DNA of 64,000 bases from Macrocystis pyrifera (taxonomy: Eukaryota > Sar > Phaeophyceae > Laminariales > Laminariaceae). Shown in pieces: positions 12,640 to 24,920 of the stretch (positions are counted from its first letter, which is position 1; each line of letters opens with the position of its first letter). The translations under genes and the position numbers were made by a program. Below the pieces are notes generated by a model. The model ran no database searches and had not been told where the DNA came from. It saw nothing but the letters and a program-made list of their open reading frames with translations. The stretch spans positions 1,302,001-1,366,000 of the forward strand of contig JASSKH010000037.1 in the NCBI GenBank assembly GCA_031763025.1, in the 5' to 3' direction.

Positions 12640-12736
12640 ACCACAGAGATATCTCTAGGATAAGTACTCAGGACGGACACTGGGTGTACTGATGATGCTG
12701 GGTAGAAAGGACGATTTAAATTGAACACAACACACA
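12640..12736 (+). repeat. LINE 3' terminus, subfamily B
   Basis: A short copy with GACCACAGAGATATCTCTAGG, GGACGGACACTGGGTGTACTG and ACGATTTAAATTGAACAC. It matches the subfamily at 21903-22020 and 58232-58362. Confidence 0.75.
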
Positions 12737-12784
12737 CTCTGTACTACACAACTACCGCGTACCTGGTACTGCTGTATACCAGTG

Positions 12785-12885
12785 TATATATACACCGGTA
12801 TGGGCGTCCCCGGTGGCTTGGTAAGTGGTCCGCGTGCCTATCAAGATCAATTTCGTGGGATCAAATCTCACCGAGTGCATGCTCG
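12785..12885 (+). repeat. tRNA-like SINE head (weak)
   Basis: A GGTGGCTTGGTAAGTGG stretch resembles a Pol III A box. About 45 bp later GTGGG-ATCAAAT-CTCAC forms a T-arm-like hairpin resembling a B box. The acceptor ends do not pair, so this is not a tRNA gene. It may be a tRNA-derived repeat. No function is assigned to the lysine/arginine-rich frame downstream (to 13078). Confidence 0.3.
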
Positions 12886-13304
12886 TAGGGACTTTTTCTT
12901 GCATAAAAAAATTGATAAGCGGAAAGCGCGAGAGCGTGAGTTAGCTACATTCGATGAAAGTCGACGAGCAGTGGGAATGCTGAACCTTATGCGCGATAAA
13001 AATGAAGGTACGTACCGGGGGGGGGGAGAAGGGACGACACCTGTGACCACGGCTTGTCCAGAAGATCGTCGAGGGTAAAACCTCCTACGATTGGGCTGGA
13101 AAGTAAAAGCGATGATGAAAAAAAAAAAAATTAAAAAACAAAATACTATCAACCTGTAGTATTAAATAGTCGCTCTCACATCAGCTTATCGCCATATTAT
13201 TGTATTGCTCTTAATTGAATTAAGCCCTAACTCCGTGGTCACATAGATAGGTCGCTGGAGCCCGAGGAAGATTTTTTTTTTTAATGTTGTTGTGGATTGT
13301 TGCA

Positions 13305-15280
13305 TTGGTTGTGTGTGTGTGTGTGTGTGTGTTCTTCACATTAAACCGTTCTTCTACTCGTCGACATCCAGCAAGCCCAGTGTCCGTGCTGATTCTTCAC
13401 CCTAGAAAGATACGAGCTCTGTGGTCACAGACTACGACACAGAGATAACACACCGTAATGCATTAATAGCCTACGCAATACCATGCCTTCGCACTAGGTG
13501 CGGCCGACACAACATACATACATACGTCAGCAACCAAAATACACCATAAAGAAAGAGAAGCAACGAAAAAACCAAACCGAAAAAGAACAAGAAAAAGAAA
13601 AAGAAAAGGAGAAGAATCCCAAATAAATAAATAAAATGGGAAGCCAAAGCTCAGACACATACATACTTACCCCGAGCATGAGCCAAAAGGGACGTGCAAG
13701 GGGAAAGATACGAGAAGGAAAAAGGGGACTATGCATCCCGGTGAACACTTAACTAAGTAAAAAGAGCAATAGTGAGTGGGCCAAAATACGCTCGTCACCC
13801 ACCCACTATGTAGTACTTCTTTCATAAGGATAAGAAGGGAAAAAAATCAAAATGCATACCGAACGGCCGCAGCAGTTGGCGGTACGAGTAGCAAAGAAAC
13901 GTCCAACCTATTAGTCGGCCTGGTACCTTGCTACCCTATCTGCGGTCTCTCTGCTACTCTCTTCTACCGCGGTTTCCCTTCTACTCCTCCTGTTCCCCCC
14001 CCTGCCCCTATACACTTGTACGGTGTTCCCTCTACCCCTCCTGCTGTTACCCCCTCCCCCCATTCCCTCTAACACTACCCGCAGCGGATGCACGGCGCTG
14101 TCTACTCAGCTTTGCCTCAGCCTCGTGCCACCTGCCCATGAACTGTTCAGCTGCTTCGAGGATTCCCCGGTACCACTTTCCCGTCTGTTTTGCTGCAGTG
14201 GGCCACAGTGCGGTCCCAACTCCAAAGACTAAGGGGGAGTCTTCCGTTGATCCCTCTGAGGCTTTGAACACTCTAAGGTCCTCAGCAATTGCCCTAGGCC
14301 AAGTCTTAGGCTGCCCGCCTGGTTTCGGGCTCCCCCCACCAGCGATCGTCCCGAACATCAACCGACTGGGCAATCGCCCCTCGTGTTGCCGCACCACAGC
14401 CCCCGCAAAGAAGAGTCGCCGTTTACGGATGGTCGTTTCGATACTTTCGCATCGTGTTATCCTGAGCGCCTTCGCATACGAGAGGGTGGTGTGGTCGGTG
14501 CGTAGTCGGCGCTGGAAGCCAATGACTCGCAGAAGGACTTCGTGGTGGGCTGATCGAAGCTTGGCGAAGTGGTCCGCATTGAGGGTCCACGTCACGCAAC
14601 CGTACAGCAAGGTCTCAATCACCTCGGCCTTCAGCATCCGGACTTTCAGACTAAGCGGTGCGTTCGTCCTATCGTACAGTTCCGGACCATACCGTTTGAG
14701 GCATGCCCGCATCAGACGGATTCGTCGCTCGATTTCGAAGGAGAGGTCAGCGTTCTCGTGGATAATGCCTCCTAGGTACAAAAAGTGGGTCGTCTGTTTA
14801 TACTTTTGGCCTGCAGCTTCGATCGCGAGCGGTGAGGTGGTAAACGTCTGATCCGGTGTTCGTAGGAGCATCGTCTCTGTCTTCTTCTCGGATACCGTGA
14901 GACCTACTGCTTCGAAGACAGTCACGATGACTGTCATCATTCTCACAAGGCCTTCCGCCGACTTCGAGACTATTCCTGCATCGTCTGCATACAACATGCC
15001 CCACACAGCCCTTTGCACGCATGCCAACGGTTCCTCTTTTCCGACAACCCTGTCCTCTTCGAGATGAACCAAATTCCTTACGATGCATTCGTCTTTGCTG
15101 AAGCGTACCAGCACGATGTGTATCGCAGCGGCGAAGAACACGTTGAACAGTAACGGCGATAGTACGCAGCCTTGCCGCAGTCCCTGGGTTACATTGAACC
15201 AGTCCGAGTGTTCACCGTCATCCGCACGCACGCGAGCCCGCATGCCTTCGTGAAAATTGCGAATGATTGTGAGCATCTTG
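13305..15280 (-). mobile_element. 5'-truncated LINE, copy 1
   Basis: A minus-strand non-LTR retrotransposon fragment. Its 3' end has a (CA)n tail at about 13310-13330 and the conserved terminal stem-loop module at 13330-13450. The 3' UTR occupies 13450-13910 and the ORF fragment 13911-15280. The homology with copy 2 stops abruptly at GAGCATCTTG (15280), marking 5' truncation. The LINE sequence is collinear with copy 2 at 18774-21055. Confidence 0.9.
13911..15280 (-). pseudogene. LINE reverse transcriptase, copy 1, truncated and frameshifted
   Basis: The reading frame 14047-15280 covers the RT domain from motif B onward: [17 protein letters not shown] (motif B), then the catalytic YADD box as [16 protein letters not shown], then LYLGG, the helix-rich [16 protein letters not shown] region and ALWPTAA. 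Motif A and everything upstream, including any endonuclease, are lost. The frame runs out at 14047 in a G-run where copy 2 stays open, so a +1 shift moves the last ~45 codons (ending VARYQAD at 13911) into another frame. RT family membership is clear from these motifs; the clade is not. The open frame continues past 15280 into unrelated sequence by chance. Confidence 0.88.
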
Positions 15281-17339
15281 TGGTTGTTGATGGTTATGTT
15301 GATTGATGCTTGTACAAGTAGTTTGCAGTTTTGTTTGTTTTTTTCATCCTCCTCGGAAATCTGGGTGAAAAAAGCTTTCGACCAATACACTATTATTTAT
15401 GTACCGGTGTTGTTCCAGTCCATCTGTATATAATAAGTAGTTTGTCCCCAAACGGGACTGCGATCCTACCAATAAAAGCACACTCCTCCCGTGTTTCATG
15501 TCATGGACTTGCCGGCCCTCTTCATTTGTCGTCCCCTTGTTGCAGTTGCCGTCATATAATGTGAAACCATACATTTTTACTATCAGGTACCCTGGTGCGA
15601 ACATACCCAACATCACCCGGCACATACATGCGACGTACCTGTCTACGCGCTGTGACGTACTGGTGCGGCTTATTAGTCAAGCACCCGGCACACCCTGTGT
15701 CCGTACTGATTCACTTCACCATATTATGAGGAGATACTCGCAATTCGCAATGTATGTATACAATACCTGGTATGTATGTACTATACTACTAATAATATTA
15801 ATATTAATAAAGTAATTGTAAGAAGTGTTTGTGTTCTTCACCTTGTTAGGCTACGAGTATCCGTGCGATTTGTCAATCCTTGAGGGATGTTGGTGGCACC
15901 GCGGATGCCATGCCAAGCGCCAAGCCTACTCAGTACGGGATAATACTTACTTGTGGTACGAAAGAGCACCAAAATAATAAAAACGAGAAGACTATTTGCC
16001 GCGACGCTGTCCAGTGTCAGTTTGTCGTGTCGTCGATCTTGATGCGCGGTGGGGTACACTCGGTATAGTTAATATTAATAGGAGCATTTCTGCAGCGAGT
16101 ATCTACAATATCTACTACACCCGGATTCGGACCGAGAGCGGTGTACCGTGTACCGTATACATAGTTCGTATACTCTACTCATGCGTACTCGTATCCGTAA
16201 AGTTTAAACGATACTTAAGATAGGCGTATGTTGTTGTTGTTGTTGTTGCTGTTGTTGTTCTCCACATTAACTCTCATACGAAGGAGTCCTTGGTCACACG
16301 AAGGTGCTGGAAGATCCGAAAAACCATAAAAAAATCGAAATTATGTTGCCTGAAAATACACTCGTGAGACGAAGAAGGCGCACACGCACACAAGATGAGA
16401 TCAATGTGCAAACTGAACTATTAATAATAACATGGTTGCGGGTTTATCCTCTCAACTACAAGTAAGATAGAGTTCCCCCCGTTCCCACCACTAACCAACT
16501 CGTAGCTGCTGACTACAGCGGTTGGTTGCTGTCGTATACCTGCGAGTGAGTGTATTTAGGCAGTACGATCGGCTACAAGTGGCAATATTGCCTTCAACCA
16601 ATCAGGCAGTATAAATAGTTGTTGTTGTGCACGTAAATTTACCAGGTAGGTACGTAGTATTTTTTCGTTCTCAAAAGCGTGCGTTTGCGCAAGGATTAAA
16701 CCACAATAACAGCAGTTGGTCTCGGCGTTTGCTCGAATCTCTGCACGCACAATAAATCTTATTTTTCCGCAGAATAGGAGGACTGTTTCGATTTGCCAAG
16801 TTCATATCTGAAAACCAGTATAGGTATGAGTACATCTCGGATCGTCGTGGGATTTCGGATTTCCTAGACATGTACCGTCGCAGCATCACAAAACGTCGTA
16901 TGGGACGCTATAAAAACAACATATTATGCTTGTTTTTTTTTATTTTCCGAAATCGGGGAGAACCTATTATGCTTGTTTAACAATTATTTATTTTCCGAAT
17001 CCGGGGAGACGAAATGAAAAATGAAAAAAAAACGAAGCTGTGAAAATTTTACTTGAAACTCACATAGGCGAGCTTGATCTGATAATTCCATCGCTCGTTC
17101 TTCGGGGCAACTTCGGGGTATTCATATATAACCACGACTTCAACATCGCCGTCATTTAATTCTGCAAGTTTCAGAATTTCACGCTCGTGATTTCGATTTA
17201 TTCTCTCCTTAGGTTTTTTTATAGCTTATTTTGTTCTTTCTCTTTTACAGAATATGTACGAGTATGCGTGCCTGTCGTATCCAGTATGACGACATGGCAT
17301 TTTTGCATTGTCCAATCTTGCTTATTACTCGATAAACAA
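15281..17339. other. Non-coding stretch with decayed repeat fragments
   Basis: I see no gene. Recognisable pieces are two degenerate minus-strand LINE termini (about 15678-15722 and 15826-15870), another with a (TTG)n tail at 16221-16300, and 16690-16820, which matches the right-hand inner part of the element at 33069-33851 (AGCAGTTGGTCTCGGCGTTT). Palindromes TACCWGGTA lie at 15764 and 16640. Confidence 0.5.
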
Positions 17340-17480
17340 TGTAGTATCTGTGTGGCGTAGTTTTGTGACCACAAAAAAACTTGTATCATTCTAGGCTTGA
17401 AGAATCGGCACGGACGCTGGCTTTGCTCGATATCGACGCATAGAAGAACGGTTTAATTGAAGAACACACACACAACATAC
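17340..17480 (+). repeat. LINE 3' terminus
   Basis: Starts GTAGTATCTGTGTGGCG, carries GCACGGACGCTGG and ends in a (CA)n tail. Confidence 0.8.
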
Positions 17481-18328
17481 GTATGTGCATACGACGTGGC
17501 CCAGCCTCACAACATGTTCGCCTGGATACTGATGTTGTATAACACATATTATGTGTTATTATTGATAATAAGTGTTCAGGTCGTCATGTATTCGTACTCG
17601 TGGGCTCGAATCCCACGCACGGTGGTCACCAAGGTAAGGCCAATGCTCGCAGTGAGAGCCGAGGATGTCGCGGAGAAGTCGCCTTGGAGAGGTCGCGAAC
17701 CGAGGGTCCCTTGTAGTCGTGCATATTGCCGACGTAAAGCCGAGCAGAGTTCTTTCTCGTATTTAGCAAGGCATTGCCAGACGCAAGAGGGTCAAGGTTA
17801 TTAGCGTAACACCGCAGGCGGTCACAAGGACCGTACCTGACCAAGTCGATTCTGGAGGTCCTCGTAGTCAGCTTGAGGGGAGAGGTCAACACGTATCATG
17901 CTGTGGACCTCTGACAAGCCGTTATCAGTCCGGTGGGAGCTCTCATGCATGACTTTGAGAGGTGTCCTTCCTTGCATGCGTGTTCCGAGATCTACGACCG
18001 ATACGTCTTACCCCGTCCGTGACAATAATTCTTATAGTAATAAAATACGAATATTAATAGTTGAAAGTTGAAACATACGCGAACCCTACGAAAATTCCCG
18101 AAAATTAAATACAGCAGTACTCTTACTGCTGTAGGCGAGAGACGGGAGCCCATGTTACATACCTGGTAATATTATAATATTGGGAAGGCTTGTAGGAGAC
18201 TCCGGAACAGATCGAGAAATAATCCGTGTTTTGTTGTGAACGAGCGAATTGCGAATTTAGAGGTTGAAACATTCTATGATTCATGAGCGTACAACACACA
18301 CTACATACACACTGCTGTACATACATAA
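17481..18328. other. Unassigned spacer
   Basis: No convincing gene. At about 17599-17615 GTGGG-CTCGAAT-CCCAC forms an isolated T-arm-like hairpin with no matching tRNA body. AACACATATTATGTGTT near 17540 is a short palindrome. Confidence 0.4.
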
Positions 18329-18604
18329 ATGGATACCCCTGAGGAGGTCAGGGACTATGTAGCCGAAACGAAACTAAGCCTGATCAGGTTAACGCCAAAA
18401 ATTACGATGTAATTGATATGAGTCCAAGATTTAAATACCTGGTAAACTTTGAAGAGAGCTCGCACACGAAGATCATTCTCACACAGTTCGACAAGCACAG
18501 CAATCTCAAACGGGAAGCGCTCGACCTCAGCTGACCAGTGAACTACGTGATCAAGAGCAAAATCTTCCTGAAAAACTGAAGATCAATCTACCAGAATTTC
18601 CGTA
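18329..18604 (+). pseudogene. Possible decayed coding remnant
   Basis: Two short ATG frames follow one another in different phases: 18329-18412 (27 codons) and 18418-18534 (38 codons). A third open stretch follows the second. Their composition (charged, mixed, little low-complexity) looks more protein-like than the surroundings. I do not recognise a family. They could be fragments of one old gene broken by frameshifts, or small exons. Confidence is low. Confidence 0.2.
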
Positions 18605-18773
18605 GAAAAATAAAATAAAATAAAATAAATGAAGCTGGAGCTAGAAATTTACTCAAAACTCACATTTTCAAGGTTGCATGGTGTGATACTTCGATCGTGC
18701 TTTCTACTTTCTACGGGGTATATTTATTACTGATAGATTAAAAAACAACAGCTTCGAAAAGACGCACGGTATG

Positions 18774-21055
18774 GTGTGTGTGTTCTTCACATTAAACCGT
18801 TCTTCTACTCGTCGACATCCAGCAAGCCCAGTGTCCGTGCTGATTCTTCACCCTAGAAAGATACGAGCTCTGTGGTCATAGACTACGACACAGAGATAAC
18901 ACACCGTAATGCATTAATAGCCTACGCAATACCATGCCTTCGCACTAGGTGCGGCCGACACAACATACATACATACGCCAGCAACCAAAATACACCATAA
19001 AGAAAGAGAGCAACGAAGAAACCAAACCGAAAAAGAAAAAGAAAAGGAGAAGAATCTCAAATAAATAAATAAAATGGGAAGCCAAAGCTCAGACACATAC
19101 CCCGAGCATGAGCCAAAATGGACGTGCAAGGAGGAAGAAGCGGGAAGTAAAAAGGAAAAAGGGAAATATGCATCCCGGGGAACACTTAATTAAGTAAAAA
19201 GAGAAAGAATGAGTGGGCCAAAAAATATAAAAACAAAAATAAACACGCTCGTCACCCACCCACTATGTAGTACTTCTTTCATAAGGATAAGAAGGCGAAA
19301 AGATAGGAAAAAGTTAAGTCATGGAAAAAATCAAAGCACCAATCCGATACATACTGAACGGCCGCAGCAGTTGGCGGTACCAGTAGCAAAGAAGAGTCCA
19401 ACCTATTAGTCGGCCTGGTACCTTGCTACCCTGTCTGCGGTCTCTTTGCCACTCTCTTCTACCGCGGTTTCCCTTCTACTCCTCCCGTTCCCGCCCCTGC
19501 CCCCATACACTTGTACGGTGTTCCTTCTACCCCTCCTGCTGCTACCCCTCCCCCCGTTCCCTCTATCACTACCCGCAGCGGATGCACGGCGCTGTCTACT
19601 CAGCTTTGCCTCAGCCTCGTGCCACCTGCCCATGAACTGTTCAGCTGCTTCGAGGATTCCCCGGTACCACTTTCCCGTCTGTTTTGCTGCAGTGGGCCAC
19701 AGTGCGGTCCCAACTCCAAAGACTAAGGGGGAGTCTTCCGTTGATCCCTCGGTGGCTTTGAACACTCTAATGTCTTCAGCAATGGCCCTAGGCCAAGTCT
19801 TGGGCTGCCCGCCTGGTTTCGGGCTCTCCCCACCAGTGATCGTCCCGAACATCAACCGACTGGGCAATCGCCCCTCGTGTTGCCGCACCAGAGCCCTCGC
19901 AAAGAAGAGTCGCCGTTTACGGATGGTCGTTTCGATACTTTCGCATCGCGTTATCCTGAGCGCCTTCGCGTACGAGAGGGTGGTGTGGTCGGTGCGTAGT
20001 CGGCGCTGGAAGCCAATGACTCGCAGAAGGACTTCGTGGTGGGCTGATCGAAGCTTGGCGAAGTGGTCCGCATTGAGGGTCCACGTCACGCAACCATACA
20101 GCAAGGTCTCAATCACCTCGGCCTTCAGCATCTGGACTTTCAGACTAAGCGGTGCGGTCGTCCTATCGTACAGTTCCGGACCATACCGTTTAAAGCATGC
20201 CCGCATCAGACGGATTCGTCGCTCGATTTCGAAGGAGAGGTCAGCGTTATCGTAGATAATGCCTCCTAGGTATAAAAACTGTGTCGTCTGTTTATACTTC
20301 TGGCCTGCAGCTTCGATCGCGAGCGGTGAGGTGGTAAACGTCTGATCCGGTGTTCGTAGGAGCATCGTCTCTGTCTTCTTCTCGGATACCGTAAGACCTA
20401 CTGCTTCGAAGACAGTCACGATGACTGTCATCATTCTTGCAAGGCCTTCCGCCGACTTCGAGACTATTCCTGCGCCGTCTGCATACAACATGCCCTACAC
20501 AGCCCTTTGCACGCATGCCAACGGTTCCTTTTTTTCCGACAACCCTGTCCTCTTCGAGATGAACCAAATTCCTTACGATGCATTCGTCTTTGCTGAGGCG
20601 TACCAGCACGATGTGTATCGCAGCGGCGAAGAACACGTTGAACAGTAACGGCGATAGTACGCAGCCTTGCCGCAGCCCCTGGGTTACATTGAACCAGTCC
20701 GAGTGTTCACCGTCATCCGCACGCACGCGAGCCCGCATGCCTTCGTGAAAATTGCGAATGATTGTGAGCATCTTGGTTGGTACACCAAGGCGTGTGAGTA
20801 CCTCCCACAACAGTTCTCGGTCGACAGAGTCGTACGCTTTCTGCAGATCGATGAAGCACATGTACAAAGGAATTTGCTTCTGCCGTCCGAGCTCCTGCAA
20901 CCGGCGCACGACAAACAGCATATCGACTGTCGACCGTGCGGGGCGGAAGCCGCGCCGTTCTTCAGGGAGTATATGGTACGACTTTGTGGCTCCTGCCTCT
21001 CCCTGATACGTATTTCGCCACCCAAAGTGAACAGGCTGTGCATCAGCAGTGCGTA
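18774..21055 (-). mobile_element. 5'-truncated LINE, copy 2
   Basis: Same family as 13305-15280 and longer at the 5' side by about 300 bp. It has a (CA)n tail and 3' stem-loop module at 18774-18900, a 3' UTR to 19405 and an RT fragment from 19406 up. The 3' flank reads GGTATGG and the 5' flank GCGTATGG, a possible short target duplication that I cannot confirm. Confidence 0.9.
19406..21055 (-). pseudogene. LINE reverse transcriptase, copy 2, catalytically dead
   Basis: This copy keeps RT motif A ([19 protein letters not shown]), the upstream [14 protein letters not shown] motif and motif B ([17 protein letters not shown]). It has three separate lesions compared with copy 1: a frameshift at a T-run near 20529-20535; a Trp codon turned to TAG at about 20492-20494; and the catalytic box YADD changed to YADG, which removes an essential aspartate. 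The C-terminal part stays open to VARYQAD at 19406, past the point where copy 1 breaks. Confidence 0.9.
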
Positions 21056-21739
21056 TGGAAAAAATAGATATTATACGTAGTACCCGTACATATATATTCG
21101 TATTTCAAATATTATACGTATCGTTCTCGTATATAGCACCAGGGCATGTATTATCGTGTTTGATATAGTTGCGGAACAAAAAAAGGCGGCAACAAGATAG
21201 TGGCGTATCGTGCTCGCCACTATCTCAGGGTGAGATAGTGAGTGGTAAGAGGCCCCTTTAGGTTGGATTTTTACATCTTGGAAACTTGGTGGACCAACAT
21301 TGGTCTCCATACGAGGTGTACCCCCATTTTCTTTGGCACCATATCATATGAAACGGCCACAAAGTGGTACCATAACGTGCGGTTTGCGATGGAGGATTTG
21401 GTCGAAACTCATCTTTGTACGTGTATAAATATCACCGCAACACCGGCTTGAGTACGATTTTCTCTTTTCCCTGTTACCTGTTCTCTCTTCTTTCTTAATT
21501 TGTCGCCTCTACGCCGTCCTTGGTTATACGACTACGGAAATGCATGAGATCGAGTATATCTCTCCTATCGAGTACACCCCCCCCGCCGTCCTTGTGCGGG
21601 TATCTTCCTCTCCTCAGGGTTGCTTCGGCCGTGCAGCAGTTTTGTCTGTTTCTCTTGAGAATGTACGTTTGTTTTTTTTCTACATCTGCTGTAGCAGCCT
21701 TTCTGGTCTATTTGCGTCACTTGCGTTCTGTTCCATTTC
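21056..21739. other. Spacer with alternating hairpin and a satellite fragment
   Basis: No gene recognised. It holds the hairpin pair at 21196-21240 and, at 21520-21600, a fragment of the 520-bp satellite found at the left end of the window. Confidence 0.5.
21196..21240. repeat. Two mutually exclusive hairpins
   Basis: GATAGTGGCG (21196-21205) pairs with CGCCACTATC (21215-21224). Alternatively CACTATCTCA (21218-21227) pairs with TGAGATAGTG (21231-21240). The shared CACTATC can be in only one stem at a time. Both stems are perfect over 10 bp. Confidence 0.85.
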
Positions 21740-22020
21740 AGAATTGTTCTTAGTTTTTTTTTTTCTGCTGTGTTTCTGTTCATATTTTCTGGTCTTGCTT
21801 GTGTTGTCGTGTTCTCGTACCCGGTACATCGGCATTTCACTTGCTTTTCCCATTCATTTGCGACTATTTTTTTTCGCGTTTTTTTTTCGCTGTCTCACAG
21901 TAGTTTGTGATCACAGATTTAGTATAAATATTTCTCTAGGGTAAGGAATCAGGACGGACACTGAGTGTACTGTTGTAGTTGGGTAGAAAGAATGGTTCAT
22001 TGTGAAGACAACACACACAA
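21740..22020 (+). repeat. LINE 3' UTR and terminus, subfamily B
   Basis: It shares TGTTCTCGTACCCGGTAC and the downstream terminal module (TCTCTAGGGTAAGGAATCAG, (CA)n tail) with 58060-58362. The stem-loop pairing is weaker than in subfamily A. Confidence 0.75.
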
Positions 22021-22129
22021 GAGATCCGGTTTTTTCGAAACAAGGCACGAAGAATCGCAAAGTGTAAGATTTCAAGTCTGGTAGCTTTTCTTCGTGGATT
22101 CCCGGTAAGGGTATGGAAGTCTAGTCTTA

Positions 22130-22690
22130 ACGAACTCACGCGAGTGCCAGGCACGGGTATGGTCGTCTTCAAAGGTCGTCAGAGTCCGAGTCCGAGTCAT
22201 CGAGATTCAGTCATTGGCTCGCGAATCCGAGTCATTTTGAAGTACTGAGTCCTCAGCGTACGAGAAGCTGAAATGACGGAGTCTTCGCGAGTCCCAAGGG
22301 TACCAAAGATGAAAAGACCGAGTAGTCGCGAGTACCGAGCTAACGGGTCAAACGAAAGCAATATATCGTGTTTGTGTATTCTACTATTATCGCCCTAAAC
22401 AAAAAACTGAAAAAAAAAAAACGCATCAAACTACCAGTACCAGTCAACGGGACTCGTTCATGACCCGCGAGTCCGAGTCGTTTTAAAGAACTGAGTATCC
22501 AGGGTACCAGAAGGTGAAATGACTGGTACTCGGAGGTACTCGTACTGTGGCGACCTTTGGAAGTCTTAGAGAGCTGACAGAAGTTCCGGGTAGTCCACGA
22601 AAGTTGACACTTATCTGTATCCGCATCCGGGTATCTCTTAAATGGCGTACCCGTACCCCGGTCATTGTGCCTTGAGCGTACAGAACTTCA
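22130..22690. repeat. Degenerate GAGTCCGAGTC repeat
   Basis: Two related ~200-bp stretches (22170-22340 and 22440-22640) share CGAGTCCGAGTCRTTTT, ACTGAGT and GAAATGAC. Non-coding. Confidence 0.6.
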
Positions 22691-22789
22691 CATATCGGAT
22701 AACGTAACACTTGACGTTTTATGTTAATTCTATTGATAGGCCTCAGCCTAAAAAAAGCGTACCATTGGGATACTACTTTCTGGATTTTG

Positions 22790-23560
22790 TGATAACATAC
22801 TGTTAGTGTGAAATGGTATCGGCGGGCGATCAGGTAACATGATATGTTAGAATGTTACTTTGATCTCGTATTGACCGCAGTGTATGTGTTACGGTGTTAG
22901 GGTAGGCAGCCCATGGCGAGTAACACAATGTTAGTGTGTCAGCGGAATTCCTACTTGCTACCGTAATACACGAAAAACGTATATGGCCAATTAAACGCTT
23001 ACGAAACACTATGTTAGTTTGTTAGCGGGATTCCTAGTGGCTATCCTAACACACGTTAGAGGGATAGCGTACATTCAACACAGCGTTATTAATGCATTAC
23101 CGTGTCAGCGACATCAGCCCGTAGCGAATGACGTTATGTTAGGGTGCTAGCGGAATTCTTGCTCGCTACCATAACACAAACACACTTCACACCAATAACA
23201 TACATCCCCATCAAAAAGTTGACACAACACTATGTTGATGTGTTGGCGAAATTCCTAGTGGCTATTGTAACACACGTTAGAGGGATAACGCATATGGCCA
23301 ATATAACGTCAAAATTACGTTACCGTATCAGCAGCAGCATCAGTCCGTATCGAGCGACGTTTTGTCAGGGTGTTAACGGAAGTCTTGCTACCATAACATA
23401 CGTCAAACGGATAACGTGCATGATCGATAAAAAACTACCATCGCGTTAAATGTATCAACTCGTATGCAATGTATGGAGTAACACAAGTTAGCAGATAAAG
23501 TACATCCCCAATCTAACATCAACCCTACGTTACTGCTGTGGTAGCTCGTACGTGCGAGTA
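22790..23560. repeat. Degenerate tandem repeat with GTTAG/CTAAC dyads
   Basis: Variants of TATGTTAGTGTGTTAGCGG, ATTCCTAGTGGCTA and TAACACACGTTAGAGGGATA recur with roughly 130-150 bp between equivalents. It looks like an old, diverged satellite. Confidence 0.6.
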
Positions 23561-24609
23561 TGCAGATTACATTGTGACACATTATCGACGGATAAGGTAC
23601 TGGCGTTATTGATGGACAACGTAGTGGCGTTATATATGGATAAGGTACTGGCGGGGTTTCCTAACTTTTTTTTTTACGTTTTTTTGCGGGGACCCCTCCT
23701 TCACATCCCCTGTTTTCGGAGTTTCAAACATATGGAGACGCTTTTGAACGGGGATGATATGTTATCCTCCCCTCCCGGGGATATTTTTGTAGGTGTCTCC
23801 TACCGGGATCTCGGCGAAATTGGATAACACGGCTGCATGTGGTTACTCCGCGACGCCGTTTACCACTAACACAGGCAACACACGATAGTTCTCGGGAAGA
23901 CCCAAAGGGTAACGTCGCAACTTCACGTTGGAACGAATTCGGTCCCAACGGTAACTCGTTAACCCTATGACACTAGACACTAGACACTAGACCCCGGCGC
24001 GTGAAATGAGCTTTTTCTCCGATTTTGAGAGCTTTTCATGCAGATGGCGGGCAACTTGTTACTTCTAGTTCACGAAAACACCTTGTGACCACCTCACCAC
24101 CGATTCGGTCCGGGTAAAGCTTTCCTCCCTCTCTGCCACAGTGAGCCCCGTCGCCCGCCTCGCGTGAAGCCCGGTGCTCACCGTGGCCCTCGTTCGCCAG
24201 CTCGACCAAGGTGGTGCTCAGACTGCGTAGCTCTCTCTGTGAACTTCAGCTTGGTCGCAAAAATAAGCACCCCTTGAATATAGTTTTGCAGTCCCAATTC
24301 CACAGATGGAGGCCAGACACAGCCCATTCATCCTTCCTCCATGTCTCGAGGCACACGCGACACCTAGCCACGAAAACGGCGACCGCTCTACCCGCCAGCA
24401 CCCGCAGGCACCCGCGACGGCGCCGAGCTCGCCCGCGATGCCGTGCTCTGAGTACACTCACGCATATGAAACCAAACAAGGTTTCTTCAGAAATATTAGC
24501 TACGCTTGATTATTCGTCTGAATACGAGTACGAGAAAGCGCTTGTATTCATGAACTCGTACTCGTATTCATGAACGCGTTTTTTTTCGTAATTATAAGCT
24601 ACACTAGAC
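23561..24609. other. Unassigned region
   Basis: No gene I can support. 24100-24480 is more GC-rich with overlapping frames on both strands, but no domain, splice signal or start context is convincing. Confidence 0.35.
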
Positions 24610-24920
24610 ATTGATTTTTTTTCATCAGAAAAAGATATACCATGACAGAAAACGTCATCTAACTTGGGTTTGGTGTGCCCTGATTACCTTGTTTTATTTT
24701 TTTGTGCCGTAAAATGGCAAAAATACACTGGTGTCCCGTTTTTGGTCATTTTTGTGACATGGACCGACGGACATTGATAAATTACCAGAAAACAGTATAC
24801 CGTGACAGAAAACGTCATCTGACTTGGGTGTAGTGTACCTTGATTGCTGGTTTTCATATCTTGTGCCGTAAACTGGCAAAAAATCACTCGTGTACTGTTG
24901 TTTGTCATTTTGTTCAGTGG
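24610..24920. repeat. ~160-bp tandem duplication
   Basis: Two diverged copies share ATGACAGAAAACGTCATCT (or GTGACAG...), TTGTGCCGTAAA and GGCAAAAA. Each also contains the short dyad GACAGAAAACGTC. Confidence 0.7.

Noticed and set aside
13928..14851. 307-codon plus-strand frame (and its twin at 19446-20255)
   Set aside because: They are antisense to the LINE RT frames, whose motifs (YADD/YADG, GLRQGC) fix the coding strand.
17590..17625. tRNA gene
   Set aside because: Only a T-arm-like hairpin; no pairing acceptor or anticodon arm within 100 bp.
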